Below, piece by piece: positions 36,386-45,941 of a stretch of DNA of 64,000 nucleotides. Position 1 is the first letter of the stretch. Each line of letters starts with the position of its first letter. The notes below the pieces were generated by a model. It had not been told where the DNA came from and searched no databases. It worked only from the letters and a program-made list of their open reading frames with translations. The position numbers were made by a program, and so were the translations under genes. This stretch comes from CBDFKB01 sp965248715 (GTDB lineage: Bacteria > Pseudomonadota > Alphaproteobacteria > Rhizobiales > Rhizobiaceae). Location of the stretch: the NCBI GenBank assembly GCA_965248715.1, contig CBDFKB010000005.1, forward strand, positions 62,001-126,000, written 5' to 3'.

Positions 36386-37444
36386 CGGTCGTCCACCCTA
36401 TGACGTTGTCACGATGTTCAAAATACTGGTCATACAGGCGATGAATGATTTGTCTGATGAGCGTCTTGAATTCCTGATCAATGATCGGCTGTCGTTCATG
36501 CGGTTTTTGGGGTTTGAACCTGGCCAGCGGATGCCGCACGCACGCACCATATGGCTCTACCGCGATCTTCTGACCCGGGCCGATGCGATTGATACCTTGT
36601 TCCAAAAATGTGACGCGATGATTACTGAAAAGGGCTATTTGGCAATGGGTGGCCAGATCGCGGATGCCACAATTGTACCTGCTCCCAAACAGCGATTGAA
36701 GGATGAAGAGAAGGCTCAGATCAAAGAAGGCAAAAGTGCTGACGAGATTTGGGGCAACTCCCACAAGGCACGTCACAAAGACACCGATGCGCGCTGGTCG
36801 ATCAAATATTCCAGGGCCAAAACTGCCGCCGATGGCAGCAAGAAGGCCGGGCATGTGGATATTGCCATTCCCGCATTTGGTTTTAAAAATCACATCGCCA
36901 CAGATCGGCGCTTTGGTTTTATCCGTGGCTTTGAAGTCACCGGGGCCTCTGCTTATGACGGCCGGTATTTGCGTGATGTTCTCAGCAAAGATAATACGGC
37001 ATCAGATGTGTGGGCTGACAGTGCTTATCGCTCAAAGAAGAATGAAACATGGCTGGTAAACAATGGGTTCAAATCCCGCATCCACCAAAAGAAACCAAAG
37101 GGTCGCCCCATGCCACAGCGGACAAGAATAGCCAATGCAAAACGCTCAAGCGTTCGTTCCAAAGTCGAGCATGTGTTTGGCGATCAGAAAAACCGCATGG
37201 GCCTGTTTGTCAGAACCATCGGTATAGCTCGTGCGAAAGTCAAAATCGGCATGATCAATATCGCCTATAACATGCGTCGCCTGATCTATCACAAAAGACT
37301 GAACGCAGCATAAGTGTGTCCAAAATCTACCAAAATGGCTCAAACCGACAGGGTTTGGGCAAACTCCTTTGCCCCGTAGGGAAACGATAATTCCAAAAAC
37401 CAGTAAATCAAGCCGTCATCGCTAATTCGCCGGTTAATAGAACC

Positions 37445-38159
37445 GTCCACCTTGATTGTGAATTGGCATGCAAAATTGACCCACTTAGGTGGGTAATTGG
37501 CGTTTAAAATTGACCCGCCTGTTTTGTTAGCATCCGTGCATTTAAGTGCGGAGAATGAGCAGGTGATATTAATGGAAAGTGCAGCAAAGATTCGTCGTCT
37601 GGTTTTGCGCGATGGCCACTCTATCCGGTCAGTAAGTCGAAGCACGGGTTTATCCCGCAATACGATCAGAAAATATCTGAATGACGCGTCACCGCCGAAC
37701 TATCATCGTAGTGGACCACCTGTGTTGCACAAGCTTGCTGGTTTTGAAGTTCGTTTGCGGTCGCTTTACAAACAGGACTTAAGCCACCCCCGCCGGGAGC
37801 GCCGCACTGCGGTGAAGCTTTATGAACAACTGGTTGTGGAAGGTTATACCGGTTCGTACTCACCAGTCTGCCGGTTCATCAAGGTATTGAAAGCCGATGG
37901 ATCACAACTTCCCGGAGCCTTTATTCCTTTACACTTCAAAGCCGGTGATGCGCTGCAGTTTGACTGGAGCCAGGAGCATGTTGTTCTGGGTGGCGTAGAA
38001 CACAAGATCAAGGTTGCGCACTTCCGTTTGTGCCATTCTCGCAAGCCTTTTGTGGTGGCTTATCCTGGTGAATCCCAGGAGATGGTGCTGGATGCCTTTA
38101 TGCGGGCATTGGCATGTTCCCCGTCAGCACCAATGGGATCAATTAGGATGATTGCTTAA
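37445..38159 (+). pseudogene. IS21-family istA, truncated
   Basis: The left end shows the multiple terminal repeats of IS21 elements: ATTGGCATGCAAAATTGACCC and ATTGGCGTTTAAAATTGACCC about 38 bp apart. The transposase starts near 37572 (MESAAKIRRLVLRDGHSIRS) with the HTH SVSRSTGLSRNTIRKYLND, and ALQFDWSQEHVVLGGVEH holding the first catalytic Asp. After ALACSPSAPMGS the sequence degenerates and is cut at 38156 by the IS3 element. No istB and no downstream half of istA appear on the far side (after 40429), so more was lost than a simple insertion explains. Confidence 0.85.
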
Positions 38160-38200
38160 GGGAGAGTTTTTGGCTCATCTTCACCACACAGGAGTGAAGA

Positions 38201-38575
38201 ATGAGACATACACCTAAACGCCATACCGATGCGGCTGATCGCACGGTCAAGGACATCCGGCGCAAGACGCGCAAGCGCTATTCGTCTGAAGACAAGATAC
38301 GCATCGTCCTTGCCGGACTTCGTGGCGAGGACACGATTGCTGAGCTTTGTCGCCAGGAGGGTATTGCACAAAGCCAGTATTATTCTTGGTCCAAGGAGTT
38401 CCTCGAAGCGGGCAAGAAGCGCTTGGCAGGTGACACAACACGCGAGGCCAACACCGGTGAAGTACAGAGTCTGCGCCGTGAGGCGCGTGATCTGAAAGAG
38501 GTTGTTGCTGAACAAACGCTTGAACTGCGCCTGCTCAAAAAAAGCATGATCGCAGATGGGGAGGATATCGAATGA
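38201..38575 (+). CDS. IS3-family OrfA
   Basis: 124 residues. The HTH RYSSEDKIRIVLAGLRGEDT, IAELCRQEGIAQSQYYSWSK and the leucine-zipper-like tail SLRREARDLKEVVAEQTLEL are typical of OrfA of the IS3 group, which binds ends and pairs with OrfB. It overlaps orfB by four bases (ATGA), which suggests reinitiation rather than the classic -1 frameshift. Confidence 0.9.
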   Translation: MRHTPKRHTDAADRTVKDIRRKTRKRYSSEDKIRIVLAGLRGEDTIAELCRQEGIAQSQYYSWSKEFLEAGKKRLAGDTTREANTGEVQSLRREARDLKEVVAEQTLELRLLKKSMIADGEDIE

Positions 38576-39051
38576 GGTATCCTGCATCAGAGAAACTGGA
38601 GATCATACGGCTGGTTGAGCAATCACATTTACCGACCAAGCGAACTATCGATAAACTGGGCATTCCTCGAACCACGTTTTACCGATGGTACGACAAGCAT
38701 CTTATCGGCGGTGTCGAAGCTTTAGAAGATCGCTCTCCCAAGCCTTTGCGTGTCTGGAACCGTATTCCGGACGAGGTTCGCCAGCAGATAGTCGATCTTG
38801 CACTGGAAGAGCCAGAGCTATCACCAAGAGAACTGGCTGTGCGGTTCACTGATATCCAAAGATACTTTGTCTCGGAGGCCAGCGTTTACAGGCTGTTGAA
38901 GGCCCACGACCTCATCACCAGCCCAGCCTTTGTGGTGATCAAGGCTGCCGATGAGTTCCGTGACAAGACGACGGCCATCAATCAGATGTGGCAGACGGAT
39001 TTTACCTACATCAAGATCGTTGGCTGGGGCTGGTATTATCTGTCGACCATT

Positions 39052-39898
39052 CTAGGGTCTGTGGACATTCAGGATTCCCAAAAGCGTTGATTTCTGATTC
39101 AAGCTTCCAAAAGGGAGTTTGTAATGGACGAAAAGCGATTTGTTTTGAATGACCGGGTCTGGGAACGCCTTGCGCCTTTGCTCCCCGGCAAGGCAACAGA
39201 CAGTGGCCGGACAGGCGGCGACAACCGGTTGTTTTTGGAAGCGGTGTTCTGGCGGGTGCGCACGGGGTCTCCCTGGCGCGATCTGCCGACGAAATTTGGC
39301 AACTGGAACAGCCAGTTTCGCCGGTTCCGACGATGGGCCGAGCAGGGTGTTTTCGAGAGTCTTTTCAAAGCCATGAGCAATGACCCAGACCTCGAATACG
39401 CCATGATTGATGGCACCATTGTTTCGGTTCACCAAAAGGCAACCGGCGCAAAAGGGGGACTCAAAATCAGGCCATCGGGCGCTCGCGCGGTGGGTTGACC
39501 ACCAAGATCGTGGCGCTGGTGGACGCGCTTGGTAATCTTGTGCGTTTCATGCTGCTACCGGGACAGGCGCATGACATGAGGGGCGTGGCACCGCTGATCA
39601 AGGGCGTGTCATTCGCCGCTTTGCTGGCGGATAAAGCGTTTGACGCAAACTGGCTTCTGGAGGAGCTGGAAGACCGGGGCGCAACCGCCGTTATCCCGCC
39701 CAAATCAAATCGGATTGTGCAGCGAGAATACGATGAAGAGGCCTATTGTTGGCGGCATTTGGTTGAAAACTACTTCGCCAAGATCAAGGAATTTCGTGGC
39801 ATCGCAACGCGTTACGATAAAACCGATAACAGCTACGCTGCCAACTGGAACCTTGTCGCGGCGCTTATCGCATCAAGGTGAATGTCCACAGACCCTAG
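39052..39898 (+). mobile_element. IS5-family (IS427-group-like) insertion nested in IS3 orfB
   Basis: 847 bp with perfect 20-bp inverted ends CTAGGGTCTGTGGACATTCA. Same CTAG-site preference and layout as the element at 28955-29808, but different end sequences and a distinct transposase, so they are separate ISs of one group. Apparently complete. Confidence 0.92.
39124..39881 (+). CDS. IS5/IS427-type transposase made by ribosomal frameshift
   Basis: Frame one (39124-39498) gives LNDRVWERLAPLLPGKATDS, FWRVRTGSPWRDLPTKFGNW and the first Asp in YAMIDGTIVSVHQKA. Frame two (39495-39881) gives LTTKIVALVDALGNLVRFML, LLADKAFDANWLLEELEDRG and the Glu in HLVENYFAKIKEFRGIATRY. The frames meet near AAAAGGGGGACTCAAAATCAGG, a plausible slippage site as in relatives. 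Confidence 0.88.
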
Positions 39899-40642
39899 AC
39901 GACTTCTCACGCTACGTAGTGGCCTGGAAACTGTGCGCCACAATGAAGACAAGTGATGTCACCGATACGCTGGAACTGGCCTTGCAGGCATCAGGCTGTG
40001 ACCAGGTTACTGTTCAGCACAAACCACGATTGCTGTCTGACAACGGAGCCAGTTACGTCTCCGGTGAGCTTGCAGACTGGCTCGGCTCACAGGACATGGA
40101 TCACGTTCGCGGTGCCCCATACCATCCACAAACCCAAGGTAAGATCGAACGCTGGCATCAGACATTGAAGAACCGCATCCTGTTGGAAAACTACTTCCTA
40201 CCCGGTGACCTCAACGCCAGCATTGAACGCTTCGTGGAGCACTACAACCACCATCGTTACCACGAGAGCCTCAAAAACCTCACTCCCGCAGACGTCTACT
40301 TCGGACGCGACCAAACCATTCTGCTCGAACGCGAAAGGATCAAACGCAACACATTCAAACAGCGGCGCTTGCAATACCGCAATCAAGCCGCATAAGATCA
40401 ACAAAATGATGAGCCAATATCTCGCTTAATCTAAGCTGCAATCAAGCCTAAAAACCCTGACGACGGACAGCGTACCCCACCGTTAACCCAGCGTTGAGTG
40501 GCAGGCGTTTCGATGAAACGGCGTGAACCACCCGGTTCATTTTGGCCGGTAAGATAAAAAGCATTTGAGATTAGTGCGCGCTGACCCTAAAAGTTCAAAG
40601 CTACCGATGCGACCCTGCATTGGGGCAAATTGGAGAATTGCT

Positions 40643-40948
40643 ATGACCGCGCGCATATTCAGTCCGGCGAAAACTGCCATGCAATCGGGCAAGGCAAAAA
40701 CCGGCGATTGGGTGTTGGAGCATTCGCCGGCAAGCCCGCGGGCCATTGAACCACTGATGGGATATACCTCTTCCTCAGATCCAAACCGGCAAATTCGACT
40801 GCGCTTTAATACTCGCGACCAGGCGGTCGCCTATGCGGAGAAAAATGACATCGCCTATAGGGTGCAAGAACCGCATGTCGGCAAGCGCCGGCAGATTGCC
40901 TACTCAGACAATTTCCGTTTCAACCGCCGGGTCCCCTGGACCCATTAG
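40643..40948 (+). CDS. NDUFS4-family complex I accessory protein
   Basis: 101 residues from ATG 40643 with GGAG upstream. ARIFSPAKTAMQSGKAKTGDW, WVLEHSPASPRAIEPLMGYTSSSD and LRFNTRDQAVAYAEKNDI then KRRQIAYSDNFRFNRRVPWTH are signatures of the ETC complex I subunit family found in mitochondria and Alphaproteobacteria. It stabilises the matrix-arm of NADH dehydrogenase. A chromosomal core gene, it marks the right flank of the IS nest. Confidence 0.93.
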   Translation: MTARIFSPAKTAMQSGKAKTGDWVLEHSPASPRAIEPLMGYTSSSDPNRQIRLRFNTRDQAVAYAEKNDIAYRVQEPHVGKRRQIAYSDNFRFNRRVPWTH

Positions 40949-41065
40949 CGCCAGTTCCCAAGCGGCTGAATGCCGGCACAAGGGTTGGCAAACGGACTGC
41001 CGGTTAATCGCCGATAGCCCGGCATAATTGAACATCTCCAGCAAATATGCGACAGCCAGCGATCC

Positions 41066-41142
41066 GGCCCCGTAGCTCAGCTGGATAGAGCACCGGCCTT
41101 CTAAGCCGATGGTCGCAGGTTCGAATCCTGCCGGGGTCGCCA
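41066..41142 (+). tRNA. tRNA-Arg (anticodon TCT)
   Basis: 77 nt: acceptor GGCCCCG/CGGGGTC (with one G-T pair), D-arm TAGCTCAGCTGGATAGAGCA, anticodon arm CCGGCCTTCTAAGCCGA with TCT, T-arm GCAGGTTCGAATCCTGC, encoded CCA. An integrase remnant begins about 110 bp downstream. Confidence 0.95.
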
Positions 41143-41252
41143 AAAATACCAAATAGAACCTATAGTAATTGGGATATCTAATTTTTCAATTAAACAAATG
41201 TAATGTTACTTAGAAATTATCCAGTTATTACTCAAAATGGCCCATGAACAGG

Positions 41253-41533
41253 TTCGGACAGGGAATGGCTGAAATACACAGGATTCTTGGTGATAAAGTC
41301 CGCGTTTATCAGCGTGACAGAACGCCGGTTTGGTATTGTTCGACATATCTTTCGGGGAGAAACCGGCGCACGAGAACCAAGGAAATAAGCTTGGGCAAGG
41401 CCAAGGATTTTTGCCGAGGACCGGTATTTCCAGTTATTGGAAAAGAACAGGCGCGGCGAAATTCTCAATGAGAAAATTCTTAAGCATGCCGCCGAGCGCT
41501 TCATGGTCAAATATGAAGCGCTCACAGCAGGGA
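41253..41533 (+). pseudogene. Tyrosine integrase N-terminal remnant, frameshifted
   Basis: Reading begins near HRILGDKVRVYQRDRTPVWY, then CSTYLSGRNRRTRTKEISLG-KAKDF; a shift in the TTTTT run at about 41408 continues AEDRYFQLLEKNRRGEILNE and KILKHAAERFMVKYEALTAG before TAA. This resembles the DNA-binding arm of phage integrases. The catalytic domain is absent. Its place immediately 3' of tRNA-Arg suggests a deleted prophage or island. Confidence 0.65.
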
Positions 41534-41796
41534 TAGAAACGAGGGCTGGGTAAACCCGGGGCGGTTCACAAACTCCCGCGCAGGACTTTCAATGCTGAGT
41601 CCGGTATATGCCAAATTGATCGAATGATCCCTGAATTCCGCAGGTACGGGTTCCTGGTTCTTGGCATGAAAAACATTCTCCTTCATCAATGGAAAACTGT
41701 CCTTCAAACCGGGGGAACTCCTTTTTCAACCTCGATGTACAAACCTTGGGACGGGGCCTATAGTTAACCCGCAAACCTTGGGGGCTTGTTGCAAGA
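41534..41796. other. Upstream region of the polyamine ABC operon
   Basis: About 260 bp without a supported gene. Short minus-strand frames overlap here, but I see no protein-like content. It must contain the promoter of the transport operon; no clear -10/-35 or operator was recognised. Confidence 0.3.
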
Positions 41797-42669
41797 ATGA
41801 TGCAAAGCGACCAAAGCGCAGATAAACGGCCGTGGATTTTGCTGTCACCGTCCCTTTTTGCGATCACAATGCTGGTCGTGATTCCGATGGCCTTTATTCT
41901 GGTTTATTCGTTCTACGAAAACGTCGATCTGGCCGTGGATCGCGTGGCCTTCCAGTTCGGCAACTGGCAAGAAGTGCTGACCGACGGCTATTACCATACC
42001 GCCATCTGGAAAACGCTGCGCCTGTCGGTAATTGTCACCGTGCTAGCGGCTATTTTGGGCTATATCCCGGCCTATTTCATCGCGATGACCAAATTTCGCG
42101 ACAAGTGGTTGCTTTTGCTTCTTTTAATCCTGCCATTCTGGATCAGTTTCATCATCCGAACCTTAAGCTGGATCCATATTTTCGGCAATCAGGGGGCTTT
42201 GAACGGGCTCTTTCGCATGCTTGGTCTGACGGACGCGCCCCTGTCACTGATGTACAATGAATTTACCGTAATCATCGGCTTCATCCACGTGTTTCTGCCC
42301 TACATGATCTTGAATATTTATGTCAGCCTGGAAGGGATCGACGAAAACCTGGAACCTGCGGCCCGAACCCTGGGGGCAGCCCCCTGGCAGGCCTTTCGCG
42401 AGGTGACATTACCCCTGTCGATGCCCGGCCTGGCCGCCGGTTGCCTGCTGGTGTTTGTTCTGACCGGGGGCAGCTATGTCACACCGCTGATCCTGGGCGG
42501 GCCCAATGATTTTCTGTTTGGCAACCTGATCTATGACGCCATCGTCTCCGAGCTGAACTGGCCGATGGGCGCGACTTTGTCGTTCACCCTGCTGTTCCTT
42601 CTGGGGCTGGTTGTGGTACTTTACAGCCGCCTGATGGGGCTGAACCAACTTTCAAAAGCGTTCAGGTAG
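41797..42669 (+). CDS. ABC transporter permease (PotB-like)
   Basis: 290 residues, six predicted TM helices. The EAA loop is EPAARTLGAAPWQAFREVTLP. Regions FILVYSFYENVD and GGSYVTPLILGGPNDFLFGN are typical of spermidine/putrescine permeases of the PotB/YdcU type. Followed after 9 bp by the PotC-like permease. The order permease-permease-binding protein-ATPase is seen in many alphaproteobacterial operons for polyamines or related amino compounds. Confidence 0.9.
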   Translation: MMQSDQSADKRPWILLSPSLFAITMLVVIPMAFILVYSFYENVDLAVDRVAFQFGNWQEVLTDGYYHTAIWKTLRLSVIVTVLAAILGYIPAYFIAMTKFRDKWLLLLLLILPFWISFIIRTLSWIHIFGNQGALNGLFRMLGLTDAPLSLMYNEFTVIIGFIHVFLPYMILNIYVSLEGIDENLEPAARTLGAAPWQAFREVTLPLSMPGLAAGCLLVFVLTGGSYVTPLILGGPNDFLFGNLIYDAIVSELNWPMGATLSFTLLFLLGLVVVLYSRLMGLNQLSKAFR

Positions 42670-42678
42670 GATTGCATC

Positions 42679-43464
42679 ATGCGCGTTTGGAGCCTTTTGA
42701 AAACCTACACCGTTCTGGTCTATATCTTCATGTTCGCTCCCATTTTGGTGGTCTTGCTTTTGGCGTTCAACTCTTCCCAATTCGGCGGTTTTCCGATCGA
42801 AGGGTTCAGTCTGCGCTGGTTTGTAAAGCTCTATGAAAACGAGGCCATCACCCGCGCCTTTCGTACCTCAATGATGCTGGGCGCTCTGACGGCCATCATC
42901 TCAACCACGCTTGGCATTCTGGCCGCGCTGGCATTGGTGCGCTACGAATTTCGCGGAAAAGACCTGATTACAACCTTCCTGATCACACCGGTGCTGGTGC
43001 CCGAAACCGTTCTGGCGGTCGGGTTGCTGATTTTCCTGCGCTGGCTGCACATGCCGCGGTCTTTCGGGTTGCTGCTGCTGGGGCATTCGATCATCGCACT
43101 CCCCTTTGTTGTGCTGGTTGTGCAGGCCCGCCTTACCGGCATCCGGCGCGACTATGAAGAAGCCGCGCAATCGCTTGGCGCAAGCCCCCTGCAAACCTTT
43201 TTTCAGGTAACGTTCCCTTTGATGCTGCCGGCGGTCTTTGCCGGTGCATTGTTCGCTTTCACCATCTCATTCGACAACATCACAGCTACGGTCTTCTGGC
43301 GCCCCTCGGGGATGGAAACCGTGCCCACCCAGATTTTTGGAATGCTGCGCAATTCAGTCAGCCCCGAAATTAACGCACTGGGCTTTGTGATGATCTGCAT
43401 CACCGTTGGCGTGCCGCTTCTTACCGGTGTACTGGCACGCCATTTTTCCCGCAAGAAAATCTGA
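42679..43464 (+). CDS. ABC transporter permease (PotC-like)
   Basis: 261 residues, six TM helices. LVVLLLAFNSSQFGGFPIEG, then SLRWFVKLYENEAI, the EAA motif YEEAAQSLGASPLQTFFQVT and DNITATVFWRPSGMETVPTQ, all PotC family. Paired with the preceding permease as a heterodimer. Confidence 0.9.
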   Translation: MRVWSLLKTYTVLVYIFMFAPILVVLLLAFNSSQFGGFPIEGFSLRWFVKLYENEAITRAFRTSMMLGALTAIISTTLGILAALALVRYEFRGKDLITTFLITPVLVPETVLAVGLLIFLRWLHMPRSFGLLLLGHSIIALPFVVLVVQARLTGIRRDYEEAAQSLGASPLQTFFQVTFPLMLPAVFAGALFAFTISFDNITATVFWRPSGMETVPTQIFGMLRNSVSPEINALGFVMICITVGVPLLTGVLARHFSRKKI

Positions 43465-43490
43465 CTGAAACTCAACAAGGAAAGACAAAT

Positions 43491-44657
43491 ATGAAAAATA
43501 ATGATAGCACAAAACGCTTCGAAGCCCTGCGTGAACGCATGGGCAATGGCGACATTGACCGACGCTCGTTCTTTGGGCTGCTGGGGGCTGCTGGCCTTTA
43601 TGCAGGTGTTTCGGGCGGCATCATGACAACCATGGCAACCCAGGCCCGCGCCGCAGGGACCGAACTGAACTTTGAAGGATGGGGCGGTGTGGTATCCGAG
43701 GCGCTGCGCGAGCATGCCTTTAACCCCTACGAGGCGGCAACTGGCAACAAGGTGATCGATGCCACCTTTGGCGGCGAAGCCGAAGTTCTGACTAAGATCA
43801 AAGCAGCCGGCAACACCGATGGCCACAACCTGCTGCATTCCTCGGGTGTCAACTGGTACAAACGCTGGGTCGATGCGGGTTATGGCAGCGAGCTGAACGA
43901 GGCAAATATCCCCAACCTGGCAAACGTGATGACCGCCATTATTGACCCATTCCGGGCCATCACACCAGATAGCCTGTCGGCTGTGCCCTATGACTATGGC
44001 ACCACCGGCATTGCCTATAACACCAAATATGTCACCGAAGAAGAAGCCAAGGCATTGGGCGCTGATCTGCTGCTCAAGAAAGAGCTGAAAGGCAAAATCG
44101 GCGGCTGGGGTGGCGATTGGGCCAACCGTGCCTGGTACGGCGCCCTGCAATCAAGCCAGAACCCCAACGACATCCAGGATTGGGATGCTGTCTGGGAAAA
44201 AGCCCGCGAACACCGCGATCTGGTTCTGAAATATTGGTCATCAGGTGCCGAACTTATGGATCTTCTTGCCAAAGAAGAGATTTATGTGACCGAAGCCTGG
44301 TCAGGTCGGGTTGCAGCCCTTCAGGCGCAAGGCCACCCAATCGCCTACATGGACCCGCCCAATGGTGTTGCATGGATGGAAAGCATGTTCGTTCTCAAAG
44401 GTTCGCCCATGGCCGAAGCCGAAGAACTGCTGAATTTCATGCTGGATCCCGCAACTGCAATCGCTGTGGCCGAAGGTCAGAAATACCCGTCCTCGCTTGA
44501 CCCCAACAAAGTCAAGATGACTGCGATCATCGAAGGCCTTCCTGCCTACGATCCCACAGGCAAGCTGGACAAGCTGATATTCCGCGATCCGATTTTCTGG
44601 AACGCTGCTGAAAAAGAGCAGACCAAACAGTGGAACCGCGTCTCCAAAGGCGGCTGA
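43491..44657 (+). CDS. Periplasmic substrate-binding protein (PotD-like)
   Basis: 388 residues. The twin-arginine signal DRRSFFGLLGAAGLYAGVSG ends near AQARA, so folded export by Tat is likely. The mature part has the PotD/PotF-family layout: LNFEGWGGVVSEALREHAFN, IDATFGGEAEVLTKIKAAGN, SAVPYDYGTTGIAYNTKYVT and TEAWSGRVAALQAQGHPIAY. Ligand is likely a polyamine or similar amine, but the acidic ligand-binding residues cannot be judged here. Confidence 0.88.
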   Translation: MKNNDSTKRFEALRERMGNGDIDRRSFFGLLGAAGLYAGVSGGIMTTMATQARAAGTELNFEGWGGVVSEALREHAFNPYEAATGNKVIDATFGGEAEVLTKIKAAGNTDGHNLLHSSGVNWYKRWVDAGYGSELNEANIPNLANVMTAIIDPFRAITPDSLSAVPYDYGTTGIAYNTKYVTEEEAKALGADLLLKKELKGKIGGWGGDWANRAWYGALQSSQNPNDIQDWDAVWEKAREHRDLVLKYWSSGAELMDLLAKEEIYVTEAWSGRVAALQAQGHPIAYMDPPNGVAWMESMFVLKGSPMAEAEELLNFMLDPATAIAVAEGQKYPSSLDPNKVKMTAIIEGLPAYDPTGKLDKLIFRDPIFWNAAEKEQTKQWNRVSKGG

Positions 44658-44734
44658 TCTCACTTTCACTACCGCAGGCCGCGCGATTTCGCGGCCTGCG
44701 CATTTTCTTCCTCCTTTTTATCGTGGTTTTGCCA

Positions 44735-45808
44735 ATGGCGCGTGTTGAACTGATCAACATTCAAAAATCTTATGGGCTCGTTCAGGCGGTCAAAAATGCC
44801 AATGTGGTGTTCGAAGAAGGCTCGTTCACGACCCTTCTGGGCCCGTCAGGCTGTGGCAAAACCACAATCCTGCGCATGGTCTCGGGCTTGGCTGATCCCA
44901 CCAACGGTGACATCATGGTTGGCGGTAAACGCATTAACGATGTCCCTATTCACAAGCGCAATCTGGGTCTGGTCTTTCAGAACTACGCGCTGTTTCCGCA
45001 CCGCACCATCGGCGAAAATATCGCCTTTGGCCTGAAATATCGCGGGGTGTCAAAATCCGAAGCTGAAGAAAAGGTGCGCAACGCGCTGGATATCGTGCGC
45101 CTGCCGGGGGTCGAAGACCGCTACCAGCAACAGCTTTCGGGAGGGCAACAGCAACGCATTGCGCTGGCCCGTGCCATCGTCATTGAACCCGATGTCCTGC
45201 TGCTGGACGAACCGCTTTCAGCACTTGACGCCAACCTGCGCGAAGATATGCGCGTTGAATTAAAGGCCATTCAGGACCGCATCGGCGTCACCACGATTTT
45301 TGTGACCCACGACCAATCCGAAGCTCTGGCCATGTCGGACAAGATCGTGGTGATGAGCGCCGGCGTTGTCGAACAGATCGGCGCGCCAGATGAGGTCTAT
45401 AACACCCCGGCGTCCGAATTTGTTGCAACCTTTCTGGGGGCCTCAAACCTTCTTTCGGCAACCGTCATCGGGCGCGACGACAACTGCGTTGTTCTTGAAA
45501 CACCCGAGTTCGGAAAAACCCGCGTACCGGCAGCCCGTGCCACCACATTGGGCGACAAGCAAACCGGCCAATTGATGATCCGCGCCGAAAAACTGCAACT
45601 GACAAACGGCCCCGCACCCGCCAATGCGGCACAAGCCGTGGTCGAAGCAGTGGACTATCAGGGGCAACTGGCCCGCTATTTCGTTCGCGTCGGCGAAACC
45701 CAACTACAAGCAATCAACATGATCAGCGGCCGCCCCTTCCATGCCGGTGACACGGTCAATGTCAGCCTTTCACCCGATGAATGCAACGCCCTTCCGGCAA
45801 AAGGATAG
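44735..45808 (+). CDS. ABC transporter ATP-binding protein (PotA-like)
   Basis: 357 residues from ATG 44735; upstream open frame is the intergenic region. Walker A GPSGCGKTTILRM, Q-loop LGLVFQNYALFPH, signature LSGGQQQRIALARAI, Walker B VLLLDEPLSALD, H-loop VTHDQSEAL, and a C-terminal TOBE/OB domain. Closes the transporter operon. Confidence 0.95.
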   Translation: MARVELINIQKSYGLVQAVKNANVVFEEGSFTTLLGPSGCGKTTILRMVSGLADPTNGDIMVGGKRINDVPIHKRNLGLVFQNYALFPHRTIGENIAFGLKYRGVSKSEAEEKVRNALDIVRLPGVEDRYQQQLSGGQQQRIALARAIVIEPDVLLLDEPLSALDANLREDMRVELKAIQDRIGVTTIFVTHDQSEALAMSDKIVVMSAGVVEQIGAPDEVYNTPASEFVATFLGASNLLSATVIGRDDNCVVLETPEFGKTRVPAARATTLGDKQTGQLMIRAEKLQLTNGPAPANAAQAVVEAVDYQGQLARYFVRVGETQLQAINMISGRPFHAGDTVNVSLSPDECNALPAKG

Positions 45809-45831
45809 CTAAATAGCAAGCCGTCCAATTA

Positions 45832-45900
45832 CGGTGACACAATTACGCAATTACTAATTACGGTGACAGTAACCGTAATTCTGTCACCGTAATTTGCATA
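45832..45900. repeat. REP-like palindrome
   Basis: AATTACGGTGACA and TGTCACCGTAATT form 13-bp perfect arms around GTAACCGTAATTC. A further half-copy AATTACGGTGACACAATTACG precedes them. It resembles repeats associated with IS200-like (RAYT) transposases, from memory, and sits at the convergent end of two operons, where it may help terminate both. Confidence 0.7.
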
Positions 45901-45941
45901 GATCAGATTGTTTTCACGCAGGGTTTTCATAAAACACCGCC

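Larger units (their letters stand above)
34468..37313 (+). pseudogene. IS5-family transposase split by an IS66-like insertion
   Basis: Codons 1-52 (34468-34627) read LFGIDNQLKRLSDLGDQLET ... DGSKGGR; the rest resumes at 36386 as (R)PPYDVVTMFKILVIQAMNDL and runs to 37313, with the DDE core (GGQIADATIVPAPKQR, DVWADSAYRSKKNE, RSKVEHVFGDQKNR). The 8 bp CGGTCGTC occur at both break points (34620-34627 and 36386-36393); removing the insertion plus one copy restores DGSKGGRPPYDVV exactly. The gene was therefore intact when the IS66-like element arrived. Terminal repeats of this IS were not located. Confidence 0.92.
38572..40395 (+). pseudogene. IS3-family OrfB split by an IS5-family insertion
   Basis: The 5' part (38572-39055) has NQMWQTDFTYIKIVGWGWYY with the first catalytic Asp and stops within STI; the 3' part (39895-40395) resumes LDDFSRYVVAWKLCATMKTS, with LLSDNGASYVSGELADWLGS and the terminal Glu in HPQTQGKIERWHQ. 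Excision at CTAG restores ILDDFSRY. All three catalytic residues survive across the two halves. Confidence 0.92.
38156..40429 (+). mobile_element. IS3-family element carrying a nested IS5-family element
   Basis: Imperfect terminal repeats: left TTAAGGGAGAGTTTTTGGCT, right (complement) TTAAGCGAGATATTGGCTCA. Encodes orfA and orfB in the usual overlapping arrangement. OrfB is split by the 847-bp element at 39052-39898. No target duplication was recognisable beside the ends. Confidence 0.85.

Noticed and set aside
43203..44150. 315-residue frame antisense to the binding-protein gene
   Set aside because: Antisense to a gene with a Tat signal and family motifs; no independent support.
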